64,000 bases of DNA from Haloarcula hispanica ATCC 33960 (GCF_000223905.1 NC_015944.1:341817-405816), one strand, 5' to 3'. Shown: positions 16,506 through 25,690, counted from the first letter of the stretch. Notes: generated by a model from the letters alone, not told the origin. Made by a program: numbers and translations.

Positions 16506-17046
16506 TGTTCAGCTTTTTCTGCCTGCTCAGTAATAGTTTTTGACAGTCGGTGTACGCACAGTGTAGGTATATCCTGCAGAAAACACACCCTCAGTGTGTA
16601 TTTTAGAGATGGAATACAGGGTTGAACAGAGTGTGTATTTATGAATCGAGGATACTATCAAATTTTCTGAATTTGGGGTGTTTATACTGAAATCTGATAA
16701 TTAAAGAACGTTATTATACTATAATTACACGCAGAACTAAAGTCGACTTTCCATCCATTCCTTCGATTATGGGTGTTTCAGGATGTTTCACATCTGTATA
16801 ATAGTATAAGCAAAAAGTGTATTTTAGAACATACAAAGTCCCGAGGTATATAATCTCCCAATAAAATTTGGAGAGGCACTAGTGTAGATCGCAGTATCCA
16901 TATACATTCTAAAATATGAGCTTCCTACGCATTTGGAGGGCAGACCGGATTCCTCGCGAGAAATGGTTACTGTTACCAGACGTAGAACCGTGCAGCGTTG
17001 CAACCAAGTCAAACGTTTATACGGACTGTTGCGTAAGTAGTGTAGT
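16506..17046 (+). other. AT-rich intergenic region with short direct repeats
   Basis: About 540 bp without a credible gene. The 12-mer GTGTATTTTAGA occurs exactly at 16596-16607 and 16817-16828, and a near copy (GTGTATTTATGA) lies near 16634. The region separates the divergent rdfA and large regulator genes, so these may be regulator sites or chance AT-rich repeats. A TTTATAC box at 17016-17022, 24 bp before the ATG of the regulator, is a probable promoter. Confidence 0.45.
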
Positions 17047-20000
17047 ATGCGGAAGTTGGCCGGTGAGACTGGACCGGCACCAACGGATAGTGGAACGGCA
17101 GCCTCGAAAATCAAGGTGTTGTTAGTCGATGACTACGGAGAGTTCCGGCGGACAACGGCGGAACTGCTGGAACACGAGAACGACCGTATCGAGGTTATCG
17201 AAGCCGCAAGCGTCGAGGATGCGCTCAGCTACTTCGGTTCCGAGTCGATCGACTGTATCGTCAGTGACTACGAGATGCCCGAAGCAGACGGGATTGAATT
17301 CGTAGAAACGGTGCGACAGTCTAACGGCGACCTCCCATTTATCCTGTTGACAGGCCAAGGAAGCGAAAAACTCGCCAGCGAAGCGGTTTCAGCCGGCGTC
17401 ACCGATTACTTCGTCAAGGGCGGCGGGCCAGAGCAGTACGCGGTGCTCACAAACAGGATAGAGAACGCGGTGGAATCATACCGATTCCGCCGAGAAACAG
17501 CGCGACTATCGCGGATTAATTCACTATTCAGGGAAATAAATCGCCAAGTGCTGAGGGCGTCAACAGCCGAAGAGATCCAAGAGGCTGTCTGTGAAATTCT
17601 GACCAGTTCGGATGCCTACCAGTTCGCCTGGATCGGCGAAAAAAACGAGGCAGGTGATATCGTCCCCACCGCGGGCGGTGGCGACGCACTCGAATACGTC
17701 GAAGCGATGGTCTCCCGCTATGGCCGCTCAGTTTTCGATGACGGGCCGTTCGGCCACGCGATCGAAACCGGCGAACATCAAGTAGCGTCAGATATCCGGA
17801 CTGAATCATCTGTCCAGCCCTGGCACGAGCTCGCATCGGAGTACGGGTTCCGGTCGATGATCGTTCTCCCGATCCAGTACACTGGATCAGTACAGAGTGT
17901 GATTTCGATATACGCGGACACGCCTTTCGCGTTTGACGAAGCGGAGCAGGCAGTGCTGACAGAGCTTGCGGAGATTGTCGCCGATGGCCTCCATTCAACC
18001 GCAACGCGTGCCGAACTCGAAATGCGGGAAGAAGTCCTGCGAACAATTACCGAAGTGTTCACATCGCGGGACGGGGCGCTCCGGGAACAGATAGCGGATC
18101 TCATGCAAGTCGGTCGTAGCGTGCTTGGAACCGAGTACGCGACGCTCTCTCGCGTCAACGGGATGGAATACGATTTCGAAGTGCTCCAGACACCCGACGA
18201 AACGATTTTTTCAGGCGGAACGATTCCGTTGTCGGAAACCCCCTGTGCGAAAGCTATCGGGAACGAGGAGACAATCGTGATGACAGACGTCGATGCCGAA
18301 TGCGGCGACGCTGACCGAGATCAGATATGGGGCGACGAAGTCAATCGGTATCTCGGAACGCCACTCACTGTGGGTGGGAGCATATACGGGACGCTCTGTT
18401 TCTATGGGTCCGGAACGGGCGGATCAGAGTTCTCAGACTGGGACGTGACACTCGTAGACCTTCTGAGCAAGTGGATCGGAAACGAACTACAGACGCAGCG
18501 GGCTGAGATGGGTTTTACACAGTTGTACGAAACGGCGACAGATCTCTTGGGTGTGACTTCAGAGGAGGAAGCCGCTCAAATTGTCGTCTCGAGGACCCGT
18601 GATATCATCGGTCTCCCTGAGGTCGTGCTGTACGCGTTCGACAGCGATACGAACACCTTTCGCCCGCTTTCGACCACGGAGACCGAGGAGCAACAAGCTA
18701 TCCCAGCAGACGGTGATAGCTTCGTGAGTTCGGCCTTTTTCACCGAGGAAACTATCGTTTGCGACGGAAACTCGACCTCGAAAGCGGGCGAGGACACGAT
18801 GACTGACGGAAAGGCCGTGTTTGTCCCGCTGGGCGACCATGGAGTGCTTCGAGCGGGCGACACGATCGGCGGCGAGTTCGATACCCAGACCCGTCGAATT
18901 ACCGAACTCCTGGGGGCGACGATTCGAACGGCGTTCGATAGGCTGACATACGAGACAGAACTCGAAGACAGGCAGCGCGATCTGGAGCAACAGACGGTTC
19001 AGCTCGAGCAGATGAATCGGTTGACAGAGCTGAGTCAGAAAATTCACGAGCGAGTGCTCAGGGCAGACAGTCGCTCAGAAATAGAGCAAGCGGTGTGTGA
19101 CCAGTTGGTCGCGTCCGACATCTGTTCGTTTGCGTGGATCGGGGAATACGAATCCGATACCGACCGAGTCACGCCACGGACGTGGGCAGGGACCGACCGT
19201 GGCTTTCTGGAGGAATCGCGCACGCCCTCCAATGAGACACCGCCTCCACCAGCAGTCCAGACAGCCCGGACTAACGAACAGACGCTGAACAACAATATCG
19301 CGGACGGACTCAGGGGAAAAGGGTGGCAACGGCGGCTACTGGAACGTGGGTTCCAGTCAGTCGTCAGCATTCCGCTCAGCTATCAGCAACTCTCCTACGG
19401 CATCCTGACTGTGTACGCGAAAACGCCGGACGTTTTCGATCTGCCGACACAGTCAGTACTCGAGGAGGTGAGTGAAACGGTCGGATACGCCATTAACAGC
19501 ATTGAGACGAAGCAGGGGCTCGTCGCAGATCGGGCTGTCGAACTCCAGCTAGAAGCAACGGAATCCGACGATATCATTCATCGGATTGCGGGCGTCGCCG
19601 ATACAGAAATCACATTCGAGGGTATCGTCCCACAGGGAGATACCAGCTGTATCGTGTTTTTCAGCACTGACGCTCCACCAGATGACCTACAAGCGTGTTT
19701 GGACATTCTTCCCCGAATTGAGCGATTAGAGTGTTTAACTGACACAGAAGACACGAGCTTGTTCGAAGCAACAGTATCGGGTACACAGCTCGCACTGACA
19801 GTCGCCGAACAAGGAGGAGCCCCGCAATTAATCCAATCTGATGGGGAGACTCTGGAGATTCAGCTTGAGGTCCCACAGACGGTTGACATTCGCCAGCTCA
19901 TAGCTGAATTACGGCGTTCATGTCCGGACATCGAACTCGTGGGCCGCCACAAGCGGGAACGTGGTGTCCAAACCCGTGAGTCGTTCCATTCAGAATTGAC

Positions 20001-20211
20001 AGCACAGCTAACCCCCCGCCAATTCGAGGTCCTGCTTGCAGCCTTTTATAGCGGATTCTATCAATCACCCCGTGACAAGACCGGTCAGGAGATCGCCGAT
20101 ACACTCGATATATCACAGCCGACGTTCAGCCACCACCTCCGGGTAGCTGTTCGGAAGCTTCTAGAACAGTTGTTTAGCGAAGGGGGAACGACCCAGCATC
20201 TAGATAGATAG
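17047..20211 (+). CDS. Multi-domain REC-GAF-Bat transcriptional regulator
   Basis: This protein has 1054 residues. A receiver domain occupies ~20-140 (VLLVDDYGEF; phospho-acceptor in DCIVSDYEMPEADG; LLTGQGSE; YFVKGG). Four GAF-type sensor modules follow at about 150-325, 330-490, 495-650 and 660-830; the first and fourth are clearly related (both contain SFAWIGE or QFAWIGE). A bacterio-opsin-activator linker domain lies at ~840-985. The C-terminal HTH of Bat type starts at LTPRQFEVLLAAFY, with recognition helix SQPTFSHHLR. No kinase is adjacent. It probably integrates phosphorylation with redox, light or ligand input to control transcription. Upstream TATA spacing implies a leaderless message. 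Confidence 0.9.
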   Translation: MRKLAGETGPAPTDSGTAASKIKVLLVDDYGEFRRTTAELLEHENDRIEVIEAASVEDALSYFGSESIDCIVSDYEMPEADGIEFVETVRQSNGDLPFILLTGQGSEKLASEAVSAGVTDYFVKGGGPEQYAVLTNRIENAVESYRFRRETARLSRINSLFREINRQVLRASTAEEIQEAVCEILTSSDAYQFAWIGEKNEAGDIVPTAGGGDALEYVEAMVSRYGRSVFDDGPFGHAIETGEHQVASDIRTESSVQPWHELASEYGFRSMIVLPIQYTGSVQSVISIYADTPFAFDEAEQAVLTELAEIVADGLHSTATRAELEMREEVLRTITEVFTSRDGALREQIADLMQVGRSVLGTEYATLSRVNGMEYDFEVLQTPDETIFSGGTIPLSETPCAKAIGNEETIVMTDVDAECGDADRDQIWGDEVNRYLGTPLTVGGSIYGTLCFYGSGTGGSEFSDWDVTLVDLLSKWIGNELQTQRAEMGFTQLYETATDLLGVTSEEEAAQIVVSRTRDIIGLPEVVLYAFDSDTNTFRPLSTTETEEQQAIPADGDSFVSSAFFTEETIVCDGNSTSKAGEDTMTDGKAVFVPLGDHGVLRAGDTIGGEFDTQTRRITELLGATIRTAFDRLTYETELEDRQRDLEQQTVQLEQMNRLTELSQKIHERVLRADSRSEIEQAVCDQLVASDICSFAWIGEYESDTDRVTPRTWAGTDRGFLEESRTPSNETPPPPAVQTARTNEQTLNNNIADGLRGKGWQRRLLERGFQSVVSIPLSYQQLSYGILTVYAKTPDVFDLPTQSVLEEVSETVGYAINSIETKQGLVADRAVELQLEATESDDIIHRIAGVADTEITFEGIVPQGDTSCIVFFSTDAPPDDLQACLDILPRIERLECLTDTEDTSLFEATVSGTQLALTVAEQGGAPQLIQSDGETLEIQLEVPQTVDIRQLIAELRRSCPDIELVGRHKRERGVQTRESFHSELTAQLTPRQFEVLLAAFYSGFYQSPRDKTGQEIADTLDISQPTFSHHLRVAVRKLLEQLFSEGGTTQHLDR

Positions 20212-20281
20212 CGCCTGTTGTCTGAGTTTGCTAGTCTGATAGAGTATATGCTGATACGGGAGTGTGTTCATACAAAGAACA

Positions 20282-20545
20282 ATGAGTCTGGAGTGGAACG
20301 AGACAGAAACTGTCTTTTGGACAAACCAGTACGAATCACCGAGTGAAGCGATTGTGACCGCTATAGCAGCTAAAGAATCCGTAACGGAAACCAGTCTCCC
20401 ACCGTTGTACAACCGAATCGACCCGGACGCCCTTGATACCCTTGTCGCAGGGCAGACCAACGACGACATTCAGATTAGTTTCACATACAGTGGGTACACC
20501 GTTCGGATTCGAGACAGCGAGACCATCGAGATCACGCCGACGTAA
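20282..20545 (+). CDS. HalOD1-domain small protein
   Basis: This 87-residue protein has the haloarchaeal output domain 1 pattern: ESPSEAIVTAIAAKESV, LPPLYNRIDPDALDTL, then a two-strand end FTYSGYTVRIRDSETIEI. HalOD1 proteins are usual partners or output modules of signalling proteins. It begins 70 bp after the REC-GAF-Bat gene on the same strand, so it may be its partner. The ATG at 20282 was preferred over one six codons earlier because HalOD1 proteins begin just before this region. Confidence 0.8.
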   Translation: MSLEWNETETVFWTNQYESPSEAIVTAIAAKESVTETSLPPLYNRIDPDALDTLVAGQTNDDIQISFTYSGYTVRIRDSETIEITPT

Positions 20546-21068
20546 TCGGCTAGAACTTTCCTCCTGGTTCTTGACTGAGCGGATAACGAGGAACCTCCGG
20601 TAAGAGAGTATGCCATGGAGAAGATGCAGGAGAGTTCACGATGTATTATTAATAGGATGCTATGTAGTTTCTGTCTATCCTCACTGGAATTCGATAGCGT
20701 AGTACTAATATATGTATTTATACCAATATGAAAAGGTTCGGAGGTTCGCAGTAATGAAACAGAGACTTGTACCGAGCCGAACAATAACACACCGTACTGC
20801 GTTTTCACATGCAGATTTATTTTATTTATTGGAGGTCGTTGTGATTGAGTCATGTAGTACGCCAAATGATTCCGGATGTCACAAACTGAAGGATTATATA
20901 CAGACTGTGGTCAGTCGGTGAAGAACGGGAGTACGACGTGCGATACAAGTAGCTATTTCTTACTCAGGAATTAGAAGGTAACGGGGGTGTAACAAAACGG
21001 TACCCCGGGTTTCGTGTATATATGTGGCTCTCGCGGCCTGAACACAAACCAATGCAGCAATCGAGGTC
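20546..21068 (+). other. AT-rich intergenic region
   Basis: About 520 bp with no credible gene on either strand; the short open frames are Cys/Ser/Ile-rich and do not look haloarchaeal. At its right end TATATATG (21017-21024) is a probable TATA box. It is followed at 21052 by a six-codon reading frame (MQQSRS) whose TGA overlaps the ATG of the next gene. Confidence 0.45.
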
Positions 21069-21072
21069 ATGA
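21052..21072 (+). promoter_or_regulatory. Six-codon upstream ORF coupled to the HTH membrane gene
   Basis: ATG at 21052 opens a frame of six codons (MQQSRS) that ends in TGA at 21070-21072, overlapping the ATG at 21069 as ATGA. The TATA-like TATATATG at 21017-21024 would place the transcript start at about 21048-21052, so this ATG would be the leaderless start, with the real gene read by termination-reinitiation. Seen directly; its use is inference. Confidence 0.35.
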
Positions 21073-21623
21073 GTGAACCGATGGTAGAGGAAGAACCAGA
21101 GCTCTCACGCGACCAAATGTTCGACATCCTCAGCAGTTCGAGGCGTCGATATACGCTTTACTATCTACGCCAACAAAAGGAGCCAGTCCAGCTAACCGAC
21201 TTAGCTGAGGAGTTGGCTGCGTGGGAGAACGACACAACCGTCGAAGAACTCTCCTCGCAGGCGCGAAAGCGGGTGTACGTCTCGCTGTATCAGACCCATG
21301 CTCCGAAGCTTCAAGAGGCAGGGCTAATAACGTACGACGCCGATACGGGCGAGATAGCTCTTCGAGAGGATGCTCCGGAGGTTGAACCGTTCATTAGCAA
21401 TAGTGATGATGATTCTAAATGGTATCAGTACTATGGGGCCGTAGCCCTGTTGAACGCCATTTTACTCCTCGCAGCAATTGTCGGTGTGTCGCCGCTCAGT
21501 GCAATCAGTCCATTAGTTATCGGACTAGTCGTCATTAGTTCATTTCTCGTGCTGTCCATTGCTCACGCAGTCTCCAGGCGGCGAGGGGAAAATGACAAGA
21601 CCTTCGATATCGGCGAGCCGTGA
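21069..21623 (+). CDS. Membrane-anchored HTH protein (DUF7344-like)
   Basis: This 184-residue protein has a winged-helix domain at ~13-105 (DQMFDILSSSRRRYTLYYLR, LTDLAEELAAWEN, RKRVYVSLYQTHAPKLQEAG, LITYDADTGEI). Two membrane helices follow at ~123-142 and ~147-168, with a charged cytosolic tail. The layout is shared with the gene at 51306 in this window, and such proteins are multi-copy in haloarchaea. It is probably a DNA-binding regulator tethered to the membrane. It has no obvious operon partner. Confidence 0.82.
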   Translation: MSEPMVEEEPELSRDQMFDILSSSRRRYTLYYLRQQKEPVQLTDLAEELAAWENDTTVEELSSQARKRVYVSLYQTHAPKLQEAGLITYDADTGEIALREDAPEVEPFISNSDDDSKWYQYYGAVALLNAILLLAAIVGVSPLSAISPLVIGLVVISSFLVLSIAHAVSRRRGENDKTFDIGEP

Positions 21624-21664
21624 GCTGAACTATGCGCTGACTGAAAATACCCCCCAAAGGTATG

Positions 21665-21784
21665 TTATTCTTCGTCGTCGGCCGCACCGTCCGGCAGTAA
21701 CTGATCGGGCGACCGTTTGTACATCGGAGTGCTCGCGAATTCCGAAATCCGTTCCATTTCGCTGTCGGAGATATGTTCCGGCAT
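21665..21784 (-). CDS. Small acidic haloarchaeal protein (39 aa)
   Basis: An ATG at 21784 opens 39 codons ending in TAA. The product reads MPEHISDSEMERISEFASTP followed by MYKRSPDQLLPDG and a DDEE end. Helix-forming, acidic composition and strong G/C preference at third codon positions argue for a real gene despite its size. It resembles small haloarchaeal proteins of unknown role that I cannot name. It converges with the membrane HTH gene and ends 41 bp from it. The MITE at 21849 lies 65 bp upstream of its start. Confidence 0.55.
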   Translation of the reverse strand: MPEHISDSEMERISEFASTPMYKRSPDQLLPDGAADDEE

Positions 21785-21848
21785 ACACCGCTACGTGTAA
21801 CTGTTACAGTTTAGTAATTGAGTTCATATTTGAGGTAGTCGGCTACTT

Positions 21849-21934
21849 CTATAGTAACAATTGAAACGATTTACACACTGATCACACTGCCGTCGTGCGA
21901 GCAGGTGTGCATTGATTTCCAATCGCTACTATAG
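21849..21934 (-). mobile_element. 86-bp palindromic MITE, copy A
   Basis: The element is bounded by CTATAG on both sides and is one long imperfect inverted repeat of about 36 bp per arm (CTATAGTAACAATTGAAACG and CTATAGTAGCGATTGGAAAT). It is the inverse orientation of copies at 45627-45712 and 56665-56750, with the same 86-bp length and only a handful of differences. It has no coding capacity, so it must have moved by a transposase acting in trans. Confidence 0.8.
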
Positions 21935-22189
21935 ACGCTTGCCAGTTGTAGATATCCGGGGTATACTAGTGTTGATCTTTAGGAATTTTGTTGTAAAACC
22001 CCTCCGGGTATTGCGACTATCAGAAGTACTCACCCAGATATCGGCTATAGGAGTGTTTATCGGGGATTCTGAATGCAATCATAACATCCGTTACTCGGTC
22101 ACAAGTTCTGATATGCAGTTTCGCTGTGTCTGCTGGGCATCAATGACTTCTGATGACCTAAGTTTAAGTTATGGACGTCTGGAGTGTAT
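21935..22189 (+). other. Intergenic stretch before the candidate RNA
   Basis: No credible gene. TTTAAGTT near 22160-22170 resembles an archaeal TATA box positioned about 25 bp before the structured segment that begins near 22190. Confidence 0.3.
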
Positions 22190-22490
22190 CCATGATTAGT
22201 TAGGAGAATCGGCGAAGCCTTAGCAAAGGATTAGAATCCACGTCATAGCTAAAAAATCAAGACCGGAGTGAGCCGGAAAGGACGGTGTGACCGAAGCCGT
22301 TCCGGCTCACTATCAAAGTGGAGAGAGCGATCCGAGTCGACAGCGACTATACAGGGCACGAGCGTCCCTGAGGGGGGTGGTAAGGATTGGGCCGGTGTTG
22401 TGGGTGTCGGGTAACTGCCCTCTCCACCAGTATCTTATGTGCAGGGGTGTATTGTTATAGTCGTGTTATTCCGCCATAGCGGAGCTTACC
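22190..22490 (+). ncRNA. Candidate structured non-coding RNA
   Basis: There is no open frame here but dense secondary structure. A perfect 12-bp stem AGTGAGCCGGAA/TTCCGGCTCACT encloses 21 nt (about 22267-22311), with an inner CGGT-GTG-ACCG hairpin. A second domain is closed by GTGGAGAG/CTCTCCAC (about 22318-22437). It contains AGTCG-ACAG-CGACT and CAGGG/CCCTG hairpins joined by ATCC/GGAT, in the form of a multi-way junction. A further hairpin, TCCGC-CATA-GCGGA, lies at 22470-22483. GC content is higher than the surrounding AT-rich DNA, as is usual for structured RNA in such regions. It does not match RNase P, SRP RNA or tRNA signatures I know. Strand is chosen by the upstream TATA-like box. 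Confidence 0.45.
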
Positions 22491-23110
22491 ACTCCAAAGG
22501 TATGTGGAGCAGCTGTAGCTGAGCCTTTTACTCAAGTGTTGAATGCGGGTTGAAGTACGTGGTGGCGCCATTTGAGAGGCATTTTCGGTTTAGAGCTTCA
22601 AGCGTAACGATCACACCTATAAGAGAGTAAGGAGTAACATAGATAAATTGAGTTTCATATACAGGAGAGATACTGATACGGGGACACTCAAAAATCTCCG
22701 AATGAACTTGATCCGATAGTAAATTCGAAGGCTGTACCCAGTTCATCTGTTCCTCCGCGCTATGCCACAAAACAGTGATATGTCCCAGTGTAGTTCATCG
22801 AATGTCGGGGTAATTTTATCCTACCATTGGAGATTAGTCTGTTTTCACCGTATTATTGGGGGGAGACGGTAGGATGAATTGGTAAGTAAATGGACTATAA
22901 ATGATGCGTAGATGCTGGATATAAGGACGCAATCTTTAATATAGTAATTACACCTTTCCGAGATATGCTCGATGTAAGTGCAGTAGAGAGACAATTTAAA
23001 GATTGTCTTAATCTAAGAGTAGGGCTATGGGGCCAGGGTCAGAGTGCGCGGTTTACACACAAGCGATTGAATTTGTCAAGACCGGGAAATTTGAATGGAG
23101 TGGCGGCTGA
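22491..23110 (+). other. AT-rich intergenic region
   Basis: About 600 bp with no credible gene. An inverted repeat AGACAAT-ttaaag-ATTGTCT at 22989-23008 could be a regulator site or a weak hairpin for the gene at 23111. Confidence 0.4.
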
Positions 23111-23311
23111 ATGATGTCCTCAGAGGAGTGGGAAGACGTACCGACAGATCCAGACTGGGAATCGGACCTTGGCTACGAGATGGAAGAACTAACCGTTGTC
23201 AAATCTTCGACTGATTCACAGTTGATATTTTTGCCAGAGCATGAGTCACAACTCGGTGAAGAAGAGTTCATCGTTATCCACTCGGATTCGCTTCGAGATC
23301 TACGCCGATAG
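23111..23311 (+). CDS. Small acidic hypothetical protein (66 aa)
   Basis: A 66-residue acidic protein with compact alpha/beta pattern: DPDWESDLGYEMEELTVVKS, SQLIFLPEHESQL and EEFIVIHSDSLRDL. The amino-acid use (Asp/Glu 30% or so, few Lys) is haloarchaeal, and the segment pattern looks conserved, though I cannot name the family. It stands 100 bp before the sugar nucleotidyltransferase on the same strand and may be transcribed separately. Confidence 0.6.
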   Translation: MMSSEEWEDVPTDPDWESDLGYEMEELTVVKSSTDSQLIFLPEHESQLGEEEFIVIHSDSLRDLRR

Positions 23312-23412
23312 CTGAACAACGTTACCAGCGGAAAGAATGGTGGTTTACCCACCGATGACAGGGCCGATTAGTAGCAGCATTACAATGTGGTATCTGGGAA
23401 AGCGTGTGAGTG

Positions 23413-24141
23413 ATGAAAGCAGTAGTTCTCGCGGCCGGGAAGGGCACACGACTTCAGCCGCTGACTGATGACCTCCCGAAAGCGTTAGTTGAGGTAGACG
23501 AAAAACCGCTTCTGACCCACTGTCTTGACGAGCTCGTTTCACTTGATGCAGACGAGTTTGTTATCGTCGTCGGATACCGAAAAGAGCAGATTATCGACTA
23601 TTACGGAAACTCGTATAACGGCGTCCCGATAACGTACGTCCATCAGGAGGAACCTGCTGGGCTAGCACACGCCTTGTTACAGGCCGAACCGGAAATCAAG
23701 GACGATTTTATGTTGATGCTGGGAGACAATGTGTTTCGAGGAAACCTCGACACAGTCGTACAACGACAACGAGAACAGCGTGTCGACTGCGCATTTCTGG
23801 TAGAGGAGGTTCCGGAAGACGAAGCGTCTAGATATGGCGTTTGCGTGACGAATAAATATGGTGAAATAACCGATGTAGTCGAGAAGCCGGACGACCCTCC
23901 GTCAAACCTAGTCATGACCGGCTTTTACACGTTTTCGCCAGCAATATTCCAAGCATGTAGTCAGGTTCAGCCCTCTGACCGTGGCGAATACGAACTTAGC
24001 GATGCCATTGATTTACTGATGGACAGCGGAAGAACGATCGACGCTGTTCGTCTCAACGGGTGGCGTGTCGACGTTGGGTATCCTGAAGACAAGGAGACTG
24101 CAGAACAGCGCCTTTCAGAAGAAGCGGCTACACTAACCTGA
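23413..24141 (+). CDS. Sugar-phosphate nucleotidyltransferase (RfbA/RmlA-type)
   Basis: This 242-residue enzyme starts with the signature MKAVVLAAGKGTRLQPLT and shows PKALVEVDEKPLL (residues ~24-36), VGYRKEQIIDYYG, LMLGDNVFRGNL (metal-binding Asp), VCVTNKYGEITDVVEKPDDP and GWRVDVGYPEDK. The family makes NDP-sugars (dTDP-, UDP- or GDP-glucose) from sugar-1-phosphates, the first step of glycan supply. It opens the surface-glycan cluster. ATG 23413 preferred over the overlapping GTG at 23410. It lacks the C-terminal left-handed beta-helix of bifunctional forms. Confidence 0.9.
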   Translation: MKAVVLAAGKGTRLQPLTDDLPKALVEVDEKPLLTHCLDELVSLDADEFVIVVGYRKEQIIDYYGNSYNGVPITYVHQEEPAGLAHALLQAEPEIKDDFMLMLGDNVFRGNLDTVVQRQREQRVDCAFLVEEVPEDEASRYGVCVTNKYGEITDVVEKPDDPPSNLVMTGFYTFSPAIFQACSQVQPSDRGEYELSDAIDLLMDSGRTIDAVRLNGWRVDVGYPEDKETAEQRLSEEAATLT

Positions 24142-24429
24142 CATCGAAGGTTCACTCAAAAGATCTGTCGACTAGGATCACGACGATGTGGTACTGAGAG
24201 TTCCTGTCAGTTAGCTATATAATTTATCGTGAGTTGATGGCGGATCCCAACGCCAGTTACTTCATTCGCTTCGAAATACTGTCCATTTCATTGCCAGTTT
24301 TCTATGGCAGAGATTGTGCGCCGGCAGTTACCACACGGTGGCTGCCGCTGTAAGTAGATCCAAACCACCTACCAATAGTACGCGCTAGTAGTAGCATAAC
24401 AAAACAGGAAGAGCATGTATTGATTGGCT
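24142..24429 (+). other. Intergenic region with a hairpin
   Basis: No gene. CGGCAG/CTGCCG with inner CCAC/GTGG forms a hairpin at 24322-24347, possibly a terminator of the nucleotidyltransferase or an RNA element of the next gene. Confidence 0.35.
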
Positions 24430-24705
24430 ATGTGCGCTGGATGGGTTCGACAGTTCGTGGGAGTCTTCATCATCTGGCTCTCGGCGACGTTGGGGGGGAT
24501 GATATTTATCGGCCGTTGGAACCCGTTGTTGTATTACCTGCTCAGCTACGCAGGCTTTCTGTTTGCGGTCGAACTCAGTAACCCAGACGGTGTCCGCCCA
24601 AAAAATCACAAACGACTACGCTGGGTTTCCCTGGGTGGGTTTGTGGTGTTCATCTATGGAGTTGTATCGTGGGTACAGGCAGTCATTGCAACCATGCCAG
24701 GGTAG
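24430..24705 (+). CDS. Small membrane protein, three helices
   Basis: A 91-residue membrane protein with hydrophobic segments at ~8-27 (FVGVFIIWLSATLGGMIFI), ~32-46 (PLLYYLLSYAGFLFA) and ~65-85 (WVSLGGFVVFIYGVVSW). A basic loop (RPKNHKRLR) precedes the last helix, predicting that loop in the cytoplasm. No functional motif. It sits between nucleotidyltransferase and glycosyltransferase genes and may belong to the envelope cluster. ATG 24430 chosen over a TTG two codons upstream. Confidence 0.6.
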   Translation: MCAGWVRQFVGVFIIWLSATLGGMIFIGRWNPLLYYLLSYAGFLFAVELSNPDGVRPKNHKRLRWVSLGGFVVFIYGVVSWVQAVIATMPG

Positions 24706-24786
24706 GACAGGTGAATGCGTTGCCTACTAATGACAGGATGCCTATACTAATGTCTTGAAGGGGAGTTCTACTTCGTAGAAGAATTA

Positions 24787-25593
24787 ATGGTATCGGTCAG
24801 CGTTGTTATCGCGACATTGAAGCCGCGGGATGAGATTGAAGCAATACAGTGCCTCAAAGAGCACGCGTTCGACGACTTTGAGGTTATCGTGTGTGATGAG
24901 AGCCCTGTGACTAGAGCCCGAAATGAGGGGATCAAACAAGCCTCAACCGACAAGATCGTATTTCTGGATGATGATTCCCGACCTCGCCCAGAATATCTTC
25001 AAAAAGCGGATGAACTCCTCGAAACAGAGGCGGCATACGCCGGTCGAACCATCCACCCAGTCGATGATGTGTTTGCTCGCCATTTCACCACCCATTACGA
25101 CTGGGGGGACGATCCTTGCTATGTCAACCACTTCTGGGGCTGTAACATGGGCGTTCACAGGGACGTGTTCAAGGCGGTCGGTGGGTGGGACGAACAGATG
25201 GGGTGGGGTCACGAGGAAAAGGAACTCGCCAGGCGAGTTAGAGCCGAGTTTGATATTCGGTACGATCCCGAACTCATCGTTGACCATCCGTACGCGTCGT
25301 CTATTACTGAATACTGGAAGAAACAGTATAAGCTCGAAACAAAGAGTCCGTACTACTGGTCAAAATGTAACGTCTCGCGAGCAGATCAACTCAAGAATAT
25401 TTTCTGTGAGGCACTTGACCCGCTGAATTATGTCAGAATAACGCCGGTAGCTACCGTTATAGAAGCGGGCAGTACTGTTGCAAAGACAGCTGGACGTATT
25501 CGAGGATTCCTCAACCACACCCACTACGAAGAGGACAGAGGCGAAGTACCTAATATTGACCGACCCTCGGAATCCGCGGGACCGTCAGACTAA
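24787..25593 (+). CDS. Family 2 glycosyltransferase
   Basis: A 268-residue GT-A fold enzyme: VSVVIATLKPRDEIEAIQCL at the start, VTRARNEGIKQASTDKIVFL then DDDSRP (metal-binding DDD, about residues 60-66), and WGHEEKELARRVRAEF (~140), the usual ED-type acceptor region. It would move a sugar from an NDP or dolichyl donor onto a growing glycan. The C-terminal 60 residues are not membrane-spanning. The cluster of sugar genes around it supports a role in surface glycan or S-layer glycosylation. Confidence 0.88.
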   Translation: MVSVSVVIATLKPRDEIEAIQCLKEHAFDDFEVIVCDESPVTRARNEGIKQASTDKIVFLDDDSRPRPEYLQKADELLETEAAYAGRTIHPVDDVFARHFTTHYDWGDDPCYVNHFWGCNMGVHRDVFKAVGGWDEQMGWGHEEKELARRVRAEFDIRYDPELIVDHPYASSITEYWKKQYKLETKSPYYWSKCNVSRADQLKNIFCEALDPLNYVRITPVATVIEAGSTVAKTAGRIRGFLNHTHYEEDRGEVPNIDRPSESAGPSD

Positions 25594-25690
25594 CTGTCTC
25601 TGGGTCTCTTCGGTGTTCTGAATTTAGGCAAACTAGCAGCTGCTGGCCCAACTCTTTCCTCAGAGAGAGTCGTGATATATGCCGTACTAG

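Noticed and set aside
22528..22770. 80-codon minus-strand frame next to the candidate RNA
   Set aside because: Low acidic content and AT-biased codons; no start-site signal.
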